Shown here: positions 1-9,177 of the stretch, piece by piece
How positions within the stretch are numbered: the stretch's first letter is position 1
Layout of the letters: every line of letters starts with the position of its first letter
Assembly: GCA_003671075.1 (NCBI GenBank)
Contig: QWPT01000002.1
Location: forward strand, 1 to 64,000
DNA length: 64,000 bases
Reading direction: 5' to 3'
From: Planctomycetota bacterium
GTDB lineage: Bacteria; Planctomycetota; Phycisphaerae; Phycisphaerales; SM1A02
Translations under genes and position numbers: made by a program
Notes under the pieces: generated by a model
The model's database searches: none
Told to the model about the DNA's origin: nothing
What the model saw: only the letters and a program-made list of their open reading frames with translations

Positions 1-489
1 GTCGGCGCAAACGCACCCGGCGCCGCCATCTTCGTCGACGAGTGTTCGTTCACGGGGAACATTGCCGGCATATCGGGGTCCGCGATCGAGTTCTACGAGA
101 TTGGCCTGGGTTACCCAGGGGTGCTGCACATCTCGCGCACGAACTGCGCCAACAATGTGTCAGGGTCGCCTGCGCAAACAGGCGCAGCTGGACTCCGTGT
201 CCTCGGTCGGATGGAAAGCTGCATATTGAGCGAAGGCTCGATTTTCTGCGCTAATTTGCCACGAAATGTGTCTGGGCCGTACTTCGATGACGGCACTGCG
301 GGAGTCTGCGACTGCGCTGCCGACTTCAACGCCGATGGAAATGTGAATGCGTCCGATCTCAGCCTGCTGCTGAGCGTTTGGGGCGCGACGCTTGCGTCGG
401 GCGTGGGCGATGTCACACACAACGGCACAGTCGATGCCGGCGATCTTTCGATATTGCTTTCCCTCTGGGGCGCCTGCAACTCGCACTGA
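1..489 (+). CDS. C-terminal part of a secreted protein with duplicated dockerin-like (GC-type) repeats; start lies outside the window
   Basis: Frame 1 is open from base 1; C-terminus CAADFNADGNVNASDLSLLLSVWG...DVTHNGTVDAGDLSILLSLWGAC. Confidence 0.8.
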   Translation, partial: VGANAPGAAIFVDECSFTGNIAGISGSAIEFYEIGLGYPGVLHISRTNCANNVSGSPAQTGAAGLRVLGRMESCILSEGSIFCANLPRNVSGPYFDDGTAGVCDCAADFNADGNVNASDLSLLLSVWGATLASGVGDVTHNGTVDAGDLSILLSLWGACNSH

Positions 490-630
490 CGCGGTCGATC
501 TGTTCGGTTTATGCAGCCTACGCAGGCGTTTCCACGCCTTGACCGACGCATTGGCGGCGCAGGGGCGTTCTTGGTTCGCGGCGCGTGGACGCCGTGGCAT
601 GCTCTGCGTGTGAGCCGGACCACTTCGAAG

Positions 631-2298
631 ATGCCCAGCATTTCCTTGCTGCGTGGCGCCATCATCGGCGCACTCGCGGCGGCGATGTCGCATGCCGGCT
701 TCGCGCAATCATGTCCGCTGTACTTCACCGACTTCGCGTCGTTTGCGGGGCCGCCTGACTTTGTCGAGGGCGATTTGCGCGTGCAGTGGTGCAAGGCGAC
801 GGCAACGGTGGTTGGCTCGAATTTCTGTAACAGCGGCAGCGCGTTCAAGCTCGACTCGTCGGGCGATGATCCGATTGTGCTCGTTGCCGTTGGCGGCGCG
901 GGCTGCACCGCCATCGAAGTCAGCTTCAAATATGCGCAATTTGCCGCATCGCAGACGGTTCTCAGATACGGCACCACCACCGCGACCACCGTCAGCTGCA
1001 CCGCCGCGACGCCGCTCACGCTTGGCGCGCTCACCACGACCGGCGGCGCGTGCACCGCGTTTACCGCAGTCATCCCGCTCAATGGCGCGCCTGGCCTCTG
1101 TCTGCGCTTTGATCATGGCGCCAACAACAACGCCGTCACCATCGATGACCTCGAGTTTCGCCGCATCGGCTGCTGCACGACGGGCGCGCATCCGTGCTGC
1201 GAGTTGGGTGGCGCTGGCTGCGCCGACAACGCCGTCGCCGCTTGCGTGTGCGCGCAAGATCCGTTCTGCTGCAGCACGCAATGGGACGCGCAGTGCGTTG
1301 GCGAAATCACACAGTTTGGCTGCGGTTCGTGCAGCGGCGGCGGGGCCCCGTGCCTCGATGTCTTTGCGCTCGATTTTGGAACGCTCTATTCGGGCGGCAG
1401 CATTTGCGCGCGCTTTCCCGAGTACATCGAGTCGTGCGAGGGCACGGCGCCGTTCCTAACTTCCAGCCTCGGCTGCACGGCCCCGAGCGATATGGCGCTG
1501 CGGTTTTCCTCGGGATTTCCCTACTCCGCCGCCATCACCCGCTGCGTGACTTTTGCCTCGCGCACCGCGCCCGCGCTTGCGTTTGTCTATTCGAAGCAGA
1601 CGGGCACGCTCGGTCCGCGCGTGGACTATTCGCTCGATGGATCGAACTGGACCAACGCCTGGTCCGCGCCGATTGCCTTCGCGGGCGGTTGCGTCCCCGT
1701 TCAGCTCGACCTCTCGCCGTTGGCCGGCGAGGCGAGCGTGCGCTTTCGTTTCTCGTCGGGCTCAAGCGTGTCGAATCTCGCAACTTTCGACGACATCACC
1801 GTGCTCGAGATCACCAATGTGCCGCATGCCTGCTGCGCGCCCGGCGGTCCGTCTTGCGCCAACGCCGCAATCAGCGCCTGCACCTGCGCGATCGATCCAT
1901 ATTGCTGCGCGACGGCGTGGGACGATGTCTGTATCGCCATCGCCACCGTCTATTGCGGCGCGCAGTGCCCGGACCTTGCGGTTTGCGGTTCGCCCACCGC
2001 GGGCAGCTGCATCGTCATGCACGCGACCGCCGCTTGCGCCGATGCCGATTGCTGTGTGAGCGTCTGCACGCTCGATGCGTTCTGCTGCGAAAGCGCGTGG
2101 GACGCAACTTGCGTTCAGGAGGCAGGCGCCGCGTGCTTTGCCGCCGCCGACATCGACCGCGATGGGCGAGTGGCCGCGGTTGATCTGGCGATGGTGCTTG
2201 ATTCGTGGGGACTTTCAGGCGTGAGCGCCGACATCGACGGCAACGGCATCGTCGGCGCAGGCGATCTGGCGATGGTCTTGTCGGCCTGGACCGGTTGA
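631..2298 (+). CDS. Secreted Cys-rich multi-repeat protein with C-terminal dockerin-like domain
   Basis: In-frame ATG at 631 followed by a signal peptide (MPSISLLRGAIIGALAAAMSHAGFAQS); three Cys-rich repeats; DIDRDGRVAAVDLAMVLDSWG...DIDGNGIVGAGDLAMVLSAW tail. Confidence 0.8.
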   Translation: MPSISLLRGAIIGALAAAMSHAGFAQSCPLYFTDFASFAGPPDFVEGDLRVQWCKATATVVGSNFCNSGSAFKLDSSGDDPIVLVAVGGAGCTAIEVSFKYAQFAASQTVLRYGTTTATTVSCTAATPLTLGALTTTGGACTAFTAVIPLNGAPGLCLRFDHGANNNAVTIDDLEFRRIGCCTTGAHPCCELGGAGCADNAVAACVCAQDPFCCSTQWDAQCVGEITQFGCGSCSGGGAPCLDVFALDFGTLYSGGSICARFPEYIESCEGTAPFLTSSLGCTAPSDMALRFSSGFPYSAAITRCVTFASRTAPALAFVYSKQTGTLGPRVDYSLDGSNWTNAWSAPIAFAGGCVPVQLDLSPLAGEASVRFRFSSGSSVSNLATFDDITVLEITNVPHACCAPGGPSCANAAISACTCAIDPYCCATAWDDVCIAIATVYCGAQCPDLAVCGSPTAGSCIVMHATAACADADCCVSVCTLDAFCCESAWDATCVQEAGAACFAAADIDRDGRVAAVDLAMVLDSWGLSGVSADIDGNGIVGAGDLAMVLSAWTG

Positions 2299-2300
2299 AC

Positions 2301-3284
2301 TCATGAGTCGCGCGCGACGACGCGATCAGCCAGTTCCAGCAAGAGTTCGCGCGAGTGCGTGCGCCGTGTCGCGGGCAATCCGCGCTTGGCGTCTTCGACG
2401 ATCTCGACCGCGCGCGCCCGCGCCGCCTCGATCGCGCCCGAGCGCATCAGCATCGTGCGCAGCGCCGCGCCGTCCTTGGCCTCGATCGCACGCAGCGCAC
2501 TGCTTCGATCGGCGCCAGTGGTTCGAGCGATGTGCATGATCATCGGCAGCGTGAGCTTGCCCTTCTCGAGATCGCGGCCGATCGACTTGCCCACCGTCTG
2601 TTCGTCGCCGAGCAGGTCAAGCAGATCGTCTTGAATCTGAAAGGCAACGCCGAGGCTCTCGCCAAACAGGCGCATCGCCGCCGAAGCCGAAGCGTCTGCG
2701 CCTGCGAGCATCGCGCCGAGTTCGCACGACACGCCCACCAAAGCCCCCGTCTTTCGCCGCACGATTTCGAAGTAGGTGTTCTCGTCAAGCGTGAGGTCGT
2801 GCCGCCGAGAGAGTTGCACCAGCTCGCCCTCGCAGAGCGTGTTGGTGACCTCGCCCAGCCGCAGGTTGAGCGCGGGATCGCCCACGCGCGAGCAAAGGTG
2901 GAACGCATTCGAAATGAGGTAGTCACCGAGCATCACCGCCATCTCGTTGCCGTGCAGATGGTTCACCGTTGTTCCACGGCGGCGAATCTCCGCCTCGTCC
3001 AACACATCGTCGTGCACCAGCGTGCTCATGTGGATCATTTCCACCGTGGCCGCGATGACATCGTGTTCGCCACTCAGCGTTTCGCCGTCCTCGGTGAACG
3101 CGAGGCCGGACACGATGACCAAGGTGGGCCGCAGCATCTTGCCGCGGTAGCGTTCAACATGGCGGCACAGGTCGTTCACCGCGGGAAAACGGCTCGAAAG
3201 CTGCGATTCAAACAGCGTCTCCGCTCGCGCGAGTCCCGCCGCGATGTCCGCCGCCAATGCCGTGTCTGGAAATGCTCTGCTCAT
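2301..3284 (-). CDS. Polyprenyl (isoprenyl) diphosphate synthase
   Basis: HDDVLD and QDDLLD Asp-rich motifs in a 327-aa prenyltransferase-like protein. Confidence 0.9.
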   Translation of the reverse strand: MSRAFPDTALAADIAAGLARAETLFESQLSSRFPAVNDLCRHVERYRGKMLRPTLVIVSGLAFTEDGETLSGEHDVIAATVEMIHMSTLVHDDVLDEAEIRRRGTTVNHLHGNEMAVMLGDYLISNAFHLCSRVGDPALNLRLGEVTNTLCEGELVQLSRRHDLTLDENTYFEIVRRKTGALVGVSCELGAMLAGADASASAAMRLFGESLGVAFQIQDDLLDLLGDEQTVGKSIGRDLEKGKLTLPMIMHIARTTGADRSSALRAIEAKDGAALRTMLMRSGAIEAARARAVEIVEDAKRGLPATRRTHSRELLLELADRVVARDS

Positions 3285-3302
3285 CGACGGTTCCTTCGTT
3301 TC

Positions 3303-4205
3303 CTATTTCTTCGCGCGCTTGGCTTTCTTCACACTCTTCTCCGACACCAGATAGGCGATCCATCCCGCGCACGCCTCGCCGCGGGTCGACGGCTTGAAGA
3401 CGCTGTTGCCTTCGCCGGTCTTGCGGTTGGTGCCTTCCCAGTAGATGGTCGTCTTGGCGAAGCCCGCCTCGCGCAACGCGTCCTGAATTTCGGGCAGGCT
3501 CCAAAGGCGCCAGTCGTAGCTGAATGCGCGCTTGATCTCGCTGCCGTCAGGAAAGCGAAAATGGATGTGGTTGAGCACATCACCCGTAATCGGGTTGTAC
3601 TTGTTCTGATCCCACACATAGGTGAAACCGTCGAGGTTGCGCTCCTCCTCGACCTCGGAGTGCGCCTCGCTGCCGCCGTAGGCATCGCAGATGAAAAGAC
3701 CATCGTCGGCCAGCGACTCGAACACGCGGCGGAAGTAACGCACCAGCAGCGCGCGATCCTTGAAGATGAAGTAGCTGAAGTTCATCGCGGCGATCGTCTC
3801 GACCGCCGGCGTTGCCACGGTGAGAACATCAGCCTCGAGAATGGTGATGCGCGACGAGATTTCCGCAGGCAGGTTTGCGCGGTGGTGGTGCTCGCCCCAG
3901 AGAATCACCGATCGGTCGAGGTCAACGCCGATGGCGAAATTCGTCTTGCGCCTGCGCGCCCATTCGGTGCTCGCCTTGGCGGTTCCGCAGAAATCCTCGC
4001 GCAGCGTCGAGGCGATTCGTCCGCGCAGCGTTCGCCAGACCTTATCGATGAAGTCGCACTCGCTCACGACCTCCTGAACGGCGAGTTCATAGAGCTCATG
4101 CCTGTCGCTGTTGGCGGCGGTGCGCCAGAAGCCAGGGCGCTTGGCCTTGGAGGCCTTCGAAGTGGCTGACTTAGGTCGTGGTTTCGTTGCGGTGCTGTTT
4201 GCCAT
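3303..4205 (-). CDS. Class I SAM-dependent methyltransferase
   Basis: Start reassigned to internal ATG at 4205 (MANSTATK...); EDFCGTAKASTEWARR, ITILEADVL and FICDAYGG segments. Confidence 0.75.
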   Translation of the reverse strand: MANSTATKPRPKSATSKASKAKRPGFWRTAANSDRHELYELAVQEVVSECDFIDKVWRTLRGRIASTLREDFCGTAKASTEWARRRKTNFAIGVDLDRSVILWGEHHHRANLPAEISSRITILEADVLTVATPAVETIAAMNFSYFIFKDRALLVRYFRRVFESLADDGLFICDAYGGSEAHSEVEEERNLDGFTYVWDQNKYNPITGDVLNHIHFRFPDGSEIKRAFSYDWRLWSLPEIQDALREAGFAKTTIYWEGTNRKTGEGNSVFKPSTRGEACAGWIAYLVSEKSVKKAKRAKK

Positions 4206-4305
4206 TTGGGTCCAAAGGTGGATCGAGAAAGATACCGCCCGACGGGCGCGGTGCGTCGCATCGGGCGGCGGGGGTTCTTGGAGATTTACTGCGGGCGCGG
4301 TGTGG

Positions 4306-4380
4306 GCGCTTGCTCCGTGCTTGCTCAGCGCATGCTCAGCGCATGCTCCGTGCTTACTCAGCGCTTGCTCAGCGCTTACT
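4306..4380 (-). repeat. 11-bp degenerate tandem repeat, about 6.8 copies, overlapping the 3' end of the TlpA-like gene
   Basis: Minus strand reads agtaagcgctg|agcaagcgctg|agtaagcacgg|agcatgcgctg|agcatgcgctg|agcaagcacgg|agcaagcgc. Confidence 0.9.
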
Positions 4381-5718
4381 TTTGGCCCAGCGGTTGGCGG
4401 GTCCGCCTCCGCCATTCTTAGCGAGCAGCGCGCGATTGGCGGTCACCAGCTGGGTCATGATGTCGGGCGTGAGCGACATCGGGTGACCTTGCCAACGCAC
4501 AATCTTGTCAGCCGACATGATCGCAACATGGGGAATCCCGCGGATCTGGAAGACATTCTTCATGCGCGACTGCGGGTCGATTCCCACCGCGTAAGAGAAG
4601 TCAGACTTGCTGATTCTGTGCTTCAGAACGCCTACTTCGAAGTTCGAATTGGTTTCGTCGGAAATTCCCATGCAGGCGACATCGTCGGGGTAGGCCTTGG
4701 CAATCTCATTCATGTGTGGGATCGCCGCTCGACATGGGCCGCACCAGGTCGCCCAGAAGTCAAAGACCATGAGCTTTCCCTGGGTTTTAGGCTCGAAATT
4801 CCACCACTTCTGAATCGCGGGCTCGGGCCCCGGCTTGCCGCGCAAGTCGGCGGCGCTGCCGACGGCTGCAGTAAACTCGGGGAACACGACGGTGGCCTCA
4901 ATGACCTTCTCGTCGCGCTTCTTGGGCTCGATCGACGGGTCGTACTTCTCAGCCGCGAGTTCCTTGGCGGCGGAGGTGATGCCTTCCTCGCTGAGCCCGC
5001 CGTAGCGCAGGTTGCCCTGGCGATCGACGATGTACGCGATCGAATTGCGGTAGGCGCCGAGCGCGTCGCTGTAGGCGCCGTCGCTGTCGATCAGGATCGG
5101 CAGCTCGAGCTTGCGCTTCTCGATCGCGGCCTTCGCCTTGTCGGCGGCCTCAGGAGTGTGCACCGCGATGATGATGATGTCGTCGGCGCCGAGCTTGGTC
5201 TCGGTCACAGCGGCCTGCGCCTTGACCACCGCAACCAATCCGCCCACCGACTTCGAGGTGAATGCCTCGATGACCACGACCTTGCCGCGCAGGTCCTTCA
5301 TGTCCTTAAAGTTGGCATTGAGAAACTCGACGCTAGCGGGAATCGCCGGCGCGGCGTAGCCGATGGCGGCATCGACGGCGGCGCGATCGTCCTTGTCGAG
5401 CTTCGCGAACCACTTGGCCTTGGCTTTGGCGGCGTCGCGCTCTTCCTTGGCGGCGCGGGTTCCGGCCTTCTCCTTGTCCTTCTTGGTTTCGATCTTGGAA
5501 TCACCACCCTTGGAATCGCCATTTTGGGGCTTTGATTCGTCGGTCTTGTTGCCCGAATCCTGCCGCGCAAAAGATGCGGGCGTTGCGATGGTCATTGCAC
5601 CGACGATGGCGATGCAGGTGGCGAGCGAGAGTCCGAGGAAGTTCAGGCTGGTCTTGGTCGTGGCGTTCATGGTGGCGTTCATGGTGGCGTTCATGGTGGC
5701 TTTCGTCGTGGCTTTCAT
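4369..5718 (-). CDS. TlpA/thioredoxin-family protein with two thioredoxin-like domains
   Basis: C-terminal FWATWCGPCRAAIPHM active site; N-terminal LRGKVVVIEAFTSKSVGG...ILIDSDG domain without CxxC; signal-like segment. Confidence 0.8.
   Translation of the reverse strand: MKATTKATMNATMNATMNATTKTSLNFLGLSLATCIAIVGAMTIATPASFARQDSGNKTDESKPQNGDSKGGDSKIETKKDKEKAGTRAAKEERDAAKAKAKWFAKLDKDDRAAVDAAIGYAAPAIPASVEFLNANFKDMKDLRGKVVVIEAFTSKSVGGLVAVVKAQAAVTETKLGADDIIIIAVHTPEAADKAKAAIEKRKLELPILIDSDGAYSDALGAYRNSIAYIVDRQGNLRYGGLSEEGITSAAKELAAEKYDPSIEPKKRDEKVIEATVVFPEFTAAVGSAADLRGKPGPEPAIQKWWNFEPKTQGKLMVFDFWATWCGPCRAAIPHMNEIAKAYPDDVACMGISDETNSNFEVGVLKHRISKSDFSYAVGIDPQSRMKNVFQIRGIPHVAIMSADKIVRWQGHPMSLTPDIMTQLVTANRALLAKNGGGGPANRWAKSKR
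5647..5718 (-). repeat. 12-bp tandem repeat x6 encoding M(K/N)AT units at the N-terminus
   Basis: atgaaagccacg|acgaaagccacc|atgaacgccacc|atgaacgccacc|atgaacgccacg|accaagaccagc. Confidence 0.92.
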
Positions 5719-5806
5719 TTACAGGGGGAACTCCGAGCGAAAGTGTACAGGTCGATGCGGGGCGACCCGCGCCGTCGAGCAGATTTCCCGCGTTTCCGTG
5801 CGTGTT

Positions 5807-6667
5807 TCAGTGCTCGCGCGCCATCGAGGCGTTGTCGATCAAGCGCGTGTGGCCCAGTCGCGCCGCGATCAGTGCTCGGGTCGGTCGCACCAAAGCCGTT
5901 GTCGATTCATCGACGGGCATGAGCGTTCGCGCATCGCGGACAACCGCATACTCCGTCTCCAACCCGCACGAAACGAGCACCTCGTGCATGGCGGCCTCTG
6001 CGTCTTTGACCCGCTCGGCCGCGCGCGCCAACTGCAGTGCGCGCGAAAGAGCGAGGGCGGCGATGCGCTCATCGGCGCTCAGGTAGCGGTTGCGACTCGA
6101 CATCGCGAGCCCGTCCGTCTCGCGGATGGTGGCGCAGGGGACGATCTTCAGACCGCCGAAGCGCGCGCGGTCGGCCTCGACCATGTCGTCGACTAGCCGG
6201 AGTTGTTGGAAGTCCTTCTCGCCGAAGTACGCCGCCGACGCGCCCACGAGGTCAAACAGCCGGCCGACGACCAGCGCAACGCCAGCGAGGTGACCGGGCC
6301 GGCAGCTGTCCTCAAGCCCGGGCATGGTTGCGACATCGGGAAGGGCGAGCGCCGCCGACTCCACCCGCGCCGCCTCGAGCCCGCGCGGGTAGATCGCCTC
6401 GACCGACGGCACGAAGACCGCAGCCACGCCGAGCGGCTCGAGTAGCGCGCAATCGGAGTCGAGCGTCCGTGGATATCGGGCGTAGTCCTCCTTCGGACCG
6501 AACTGGGTCGGGTTCACAAAGATGCTCACCACCACCGGTCGACCGCCCGCGGCCGCGAGCCTCACCAACGATCCGTGCCCCTCGTGGAGCGCGCCCATGG
6601 TCGGCACAAATCCGCATCGGCGCAGGGAAAGGGACGAGAGTTCGGCGGGGTCTTCGATGATGCGCAT
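5807..6667 (-). CDS. panC: Pantoate--beta-alanine ligase
   Basis: GFVPTMGALHEGHGSLV, SIFVNPTQFGP, and DGLAMSSRNRYLS motifs. Confidence 0.95.
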   Translation of the reverse strand: MRIIEDPAELSSLSLRRCGFVPTMGALHEGHGSLVRLAAAGGRPVVVSIFVNPTQFGPKEDYARYPRTLDSDCALLEPLGVAAVFVPSVEAIYPRGLEAARVESAALALPDVATMPGLEDSCRPGHLAGVALVVGRLFDLVGASAAYFGEKDFQQLRLVDDMVEADRARFGGLKIVPCATIRETDGLAMSSRNRYLSADERIAALALSRALQLARAAERVKDAEAAMHEVLVSCGLETEYAVVRDARTLMPVDESTTALVRPTRALIAARLGHTRLIDNASMAREH

Positions 6668-6830
6668 GCGGGTCAGGCGGGTCCAATTTTGGGTTTTTGA
6701 ATTCTAACCAATAGTGCGTCCATACTTGTTCGGGCACCGAAGTCGTATGATGAGACTTGGTCGCAACGGGCGGACTTCCAGTCTGGAAGTCATCTCGCGA
6801 CCTATCACCTTCGATTGAGGAGAGATTCCG

Positions 6831-8069
6831 TTGGCCGTCAAACTGCCCATCTACATGGACAACGCCGCCACCACCCGCACCGATCCGCGCGTGGTTGAGG
6901 TCATGTTGCCTTACTTCACCGAGAAGTATGGCAACTCCGCTAGCCGTAACCACAAGTTCGGCTGGGAAGGCGAGGATTCCATCGACCTTGCCCGCGAGCA
7001 GGCGGCCGCGCTCATCGGCGCTTCCCCCAAGGAGATCGTTTGGACGAGTGGCTCGACCGAGTCGAACAACCTCGCGATCAAGGGCGCGGCGCGTATGTAC
7101 GCCAAGGCCCCCGAAGGCTCGAAAAACCGCGGACACATCATCACTGCCGCTCACGAGCACAAGGCCGTTCTCGATCCGTGCAAGCGTCTGCAGAACGAAG
7201 GCTTCGATGTCACTTTCCTGCAGCCGCCCGCCGACGGCGTGATCACGCGCGCGATGATCGCCGACGCGATGCGCGCCGACACCATTCTCGTCTCCATCAT
7301 GTGGGCGAACAATGAGATCGGCACCATCAACGAAGTCCCCGAGATCGGCGCGCTTTGCCATGAGCGTGGCGTGATCCTCCACACCGATGCAACGCAGTGG
7401 GTTGGCAAGATGCCGACCAATGTTGATCGCGATCACATCGATCTCATGTCTTGGTCTGGTCACAAGCTTTACGGCCCGAAGGGTGTTGGCGCGCTCTATG
7501 TGCGTCGGCGCAACCCGCGCGTGCGTCTTGAGGCGATCCAGGACGGCGGCGGTCACGAGCGCGGCATGCGCTCGGGCACGCTCAACGTCACCGGCATCGT
7601 CGGCATGGGCAAGGCCTGCGAATTGGCCATGCACGAGATGGACAGTGAGCGCGAGCGCCTGCTTTCGCTGCGCCGCAAGTTCGAACGCGAGCTCTCCGCC
7701 CGCCTCGAGGTTGTGCAGGTCAACGGCCACGCCGACCGACGCATCGCGCAGATCCTCAACATCAGTTTCGGCTTTGTTGAAGGCGAATCGCTGCTCATGG
7801 GCATCAAGGACATCGCCTGCTCTTCCGGCTCGGCGTGCACCAGCGCCAGCCTCGAGCCCAGCTATGTGCTCAAGAGCCTCGGCATCGGCGACGAACTCGC
7901 GCACAGTTCCCTTCGTCTCTCGCTCGGCCGCTGGTCGACCGAGGAAGAAGTCGATCACGCGATCGAATCCATCGTGAAAGCAGTCAACCACCTTCGAACG
8001 ATGAGCCCACTCTGGGATCTTCATAAAGAAGGCATCGATGTCTCCAAGATCGAATGGCAGACGCACTAA
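6831..8069 (+). CDS. iscS: Cysteine desulfurase (TTG start likely)
   Basis: YMDNAATTRTDPRV, WTSGSTESNN, SGHKLYGPKGVGALYVRR, SSGSACTSASLEPSYVL. Confidence 0.95.
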   Translation: MAVKLPIYMDNAATTRTDPRVVEVMLPYFTEKYGNSASRNHKFGWEGEDSIDLAREQAAALIGASPKEIVWTSGSTESNNLAIKGAARMYAKAPEGSKNRGHIITAAHEHKAVLDPCKRLQNEGFDVTFLQPPADGVITRAMIADAMRADTILVSIMWANNEIGTINEVPEIGALCHERGVILHTDATQWVGKMPTNVDRDHIDLMSWSGHKLYGPKGVGALYVRRRNPRVRLEAIQDGGGHERGMRSGTLNVTGIVGMGKACELAMHEMDSERERLLSLRRKFERELSARLEVVQVNGHADRRIAQILNISFGFVEGESLLMGIKDIACSSGSACTSASLEPSYVLKSLGIGDELAHSSLRLSLGRWSTEEEVDHAIESIVKAVNHLRTMSPLWDLHKEGIDVSKIEWQTH

Positions 8070-8150
8070 TCTCACGGGGGCGACGAAGCACTCTTCGCCT
8101 CCTGAATCAGAAATACCGCGCGATCAACGCGCTTTGAAAGGGGCTCACAC

Positions 8151-8582
8151 ATGGCCTACAGCGAAAAAGTCATCGAGCACTATCAGAATCCCCGCAATGT
8201 CGGCAGCTTCGGGACTTCGAAGGAAGTCGCCGCCCGCAAGGATGTCGGCGTCGGCATCGTCGGCGCACCCGAATGTGGCGATGTCATGCAGCTTCACATC
8301 AAGGTGAACGCGCAAGGCGTCATTGAAGATGCGAAGTTCAAGTGCTTCGGCTGCGGATCGGCCATCGCGTCGAGTTCGCTGGCAACCGAATGGATCAAGG
8401 GCAAGTCGATTGACGACGCGCTCACGATCAAGAACACCCAGATCGTCGAGGAGCTCAGCCTTCCGCCGGTCAAGATCCACTGCTCAGTTCTCGCGGAGGA
8501 CTCGATTCGCAGCGCGATCGCCGATTACAAGAAAAAGAACGGCATTGTCGCCGAGTCGACCGCCGTTACCACCACCCACTGA
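8151..8582 (+). CDS. iscU: Fe-S cluster assembly scaffold IscU/NifU-N
   Basis: GAPECGDVMQLHIKV, KFKCFGCGSAIASSS, KIHCSVLAEDSI. Confidence 0.95.
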   Translation: MAYSEKVIEHYQNPRNVGSFGTSKEVAARKDVGVGIVGAPECGDVMQLHIKVNAQGVIEDAKFKCFGCGSAIASSSLATEWIKGKSIDDALTIKNTQIVEELSLPPVKIHCSVLAEDSIRSAIADYKKKNGIVAESTAVTTTH

Positions 8583-8604
8583 AGCGGGGAAAGGCAGCAC
8601 CACC

Positions 8605-9042
8605 ATGCCAGTCAATGTCACCGAAACCGCGGCTCGCCGCATCGACCAGATCATCGCCGAACACGGCTTCGAGCCATCCACCATGAAGCTCCGCGTGGGC
8701 GTCAAGGGCGGAGGCTGCTCGGGCTTCAACTACACGCTCGACCTCACCGAGGTCCTGAAGGACTCCGACGAGGCGTGGAGTTTCACTTACAAGCGCCTGC
8801 CCGCCACGCTCGAAACCAGCGAATCGGGCGGTCAGACGGCCACCATTACGACCACCGGCACGGCCACGATGACCGCTACCGACGAGAATTTCACCGTGAC
8901 CGTCGTGTGCGACCCGAAGAGCTATCTCTACCTCAACGGCACCACGATTGACTACAAGGACGAGATCATGGGCTCCGGGTTCGTCTTCAACAACCCCAAC
9001 TCGACTTCGACTTGTGGATGTGGAAGCAGCTTCAGCGCATAA
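8605..9042 (+). CDS. HesB/IscA-family Fe-S assembly protein with internal insertion
   Basis: GGCSGFNYTLDL ... NPNSTSTCGCGSSF; ATG at 8605, 22 nt after the iscU stop. Confidence 0.9.
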   Translation: MPVNVTETAARRIDQIIAEHGFEPSTMKLRVGVKGGGCSGFNYTLDLTEVLKDSDEAWSFTYKRLPATLETSESGGQTATITTTGTATMTATDENFTVTVVCDPKSYLYLNGTTIDYKDEIMGSGFVFNNPNSTSTCGCGSSFSA

Positions 9043-9100
9043 GGAGTCCCGCGCCGGCTTGCGCTGGCGTGGTCGATGGAACACACTTTCAACCAGCGAG

Positions 9101-9124
9101 AACGCGCGCCAAAAGGCGCGCGTT
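9101..9124 (+). terminator. Putative terminator hairpin after the isc genes
   Basis: aacgcgcgcc-aaaa-ggcgcgcgtt followed by tt. Confidence 0.6.
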
Positions 9125-9177
9125 TTCGTTGGTTGCTCGTTGGAATCAATCCACGCGGTCGTCGGCCGCGCGCGCGT

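Noticed and set aside
2355-4169. 604-aa plus-strand ORF
   Set aside because: Shadow of the prenyl synthase and methyltransferase genes on the minus strand.
6312-8075. 587-aa minus-strand ORF spanning panC and iscS
   Set aside because: Antisense to iscS and out of frame in panC.
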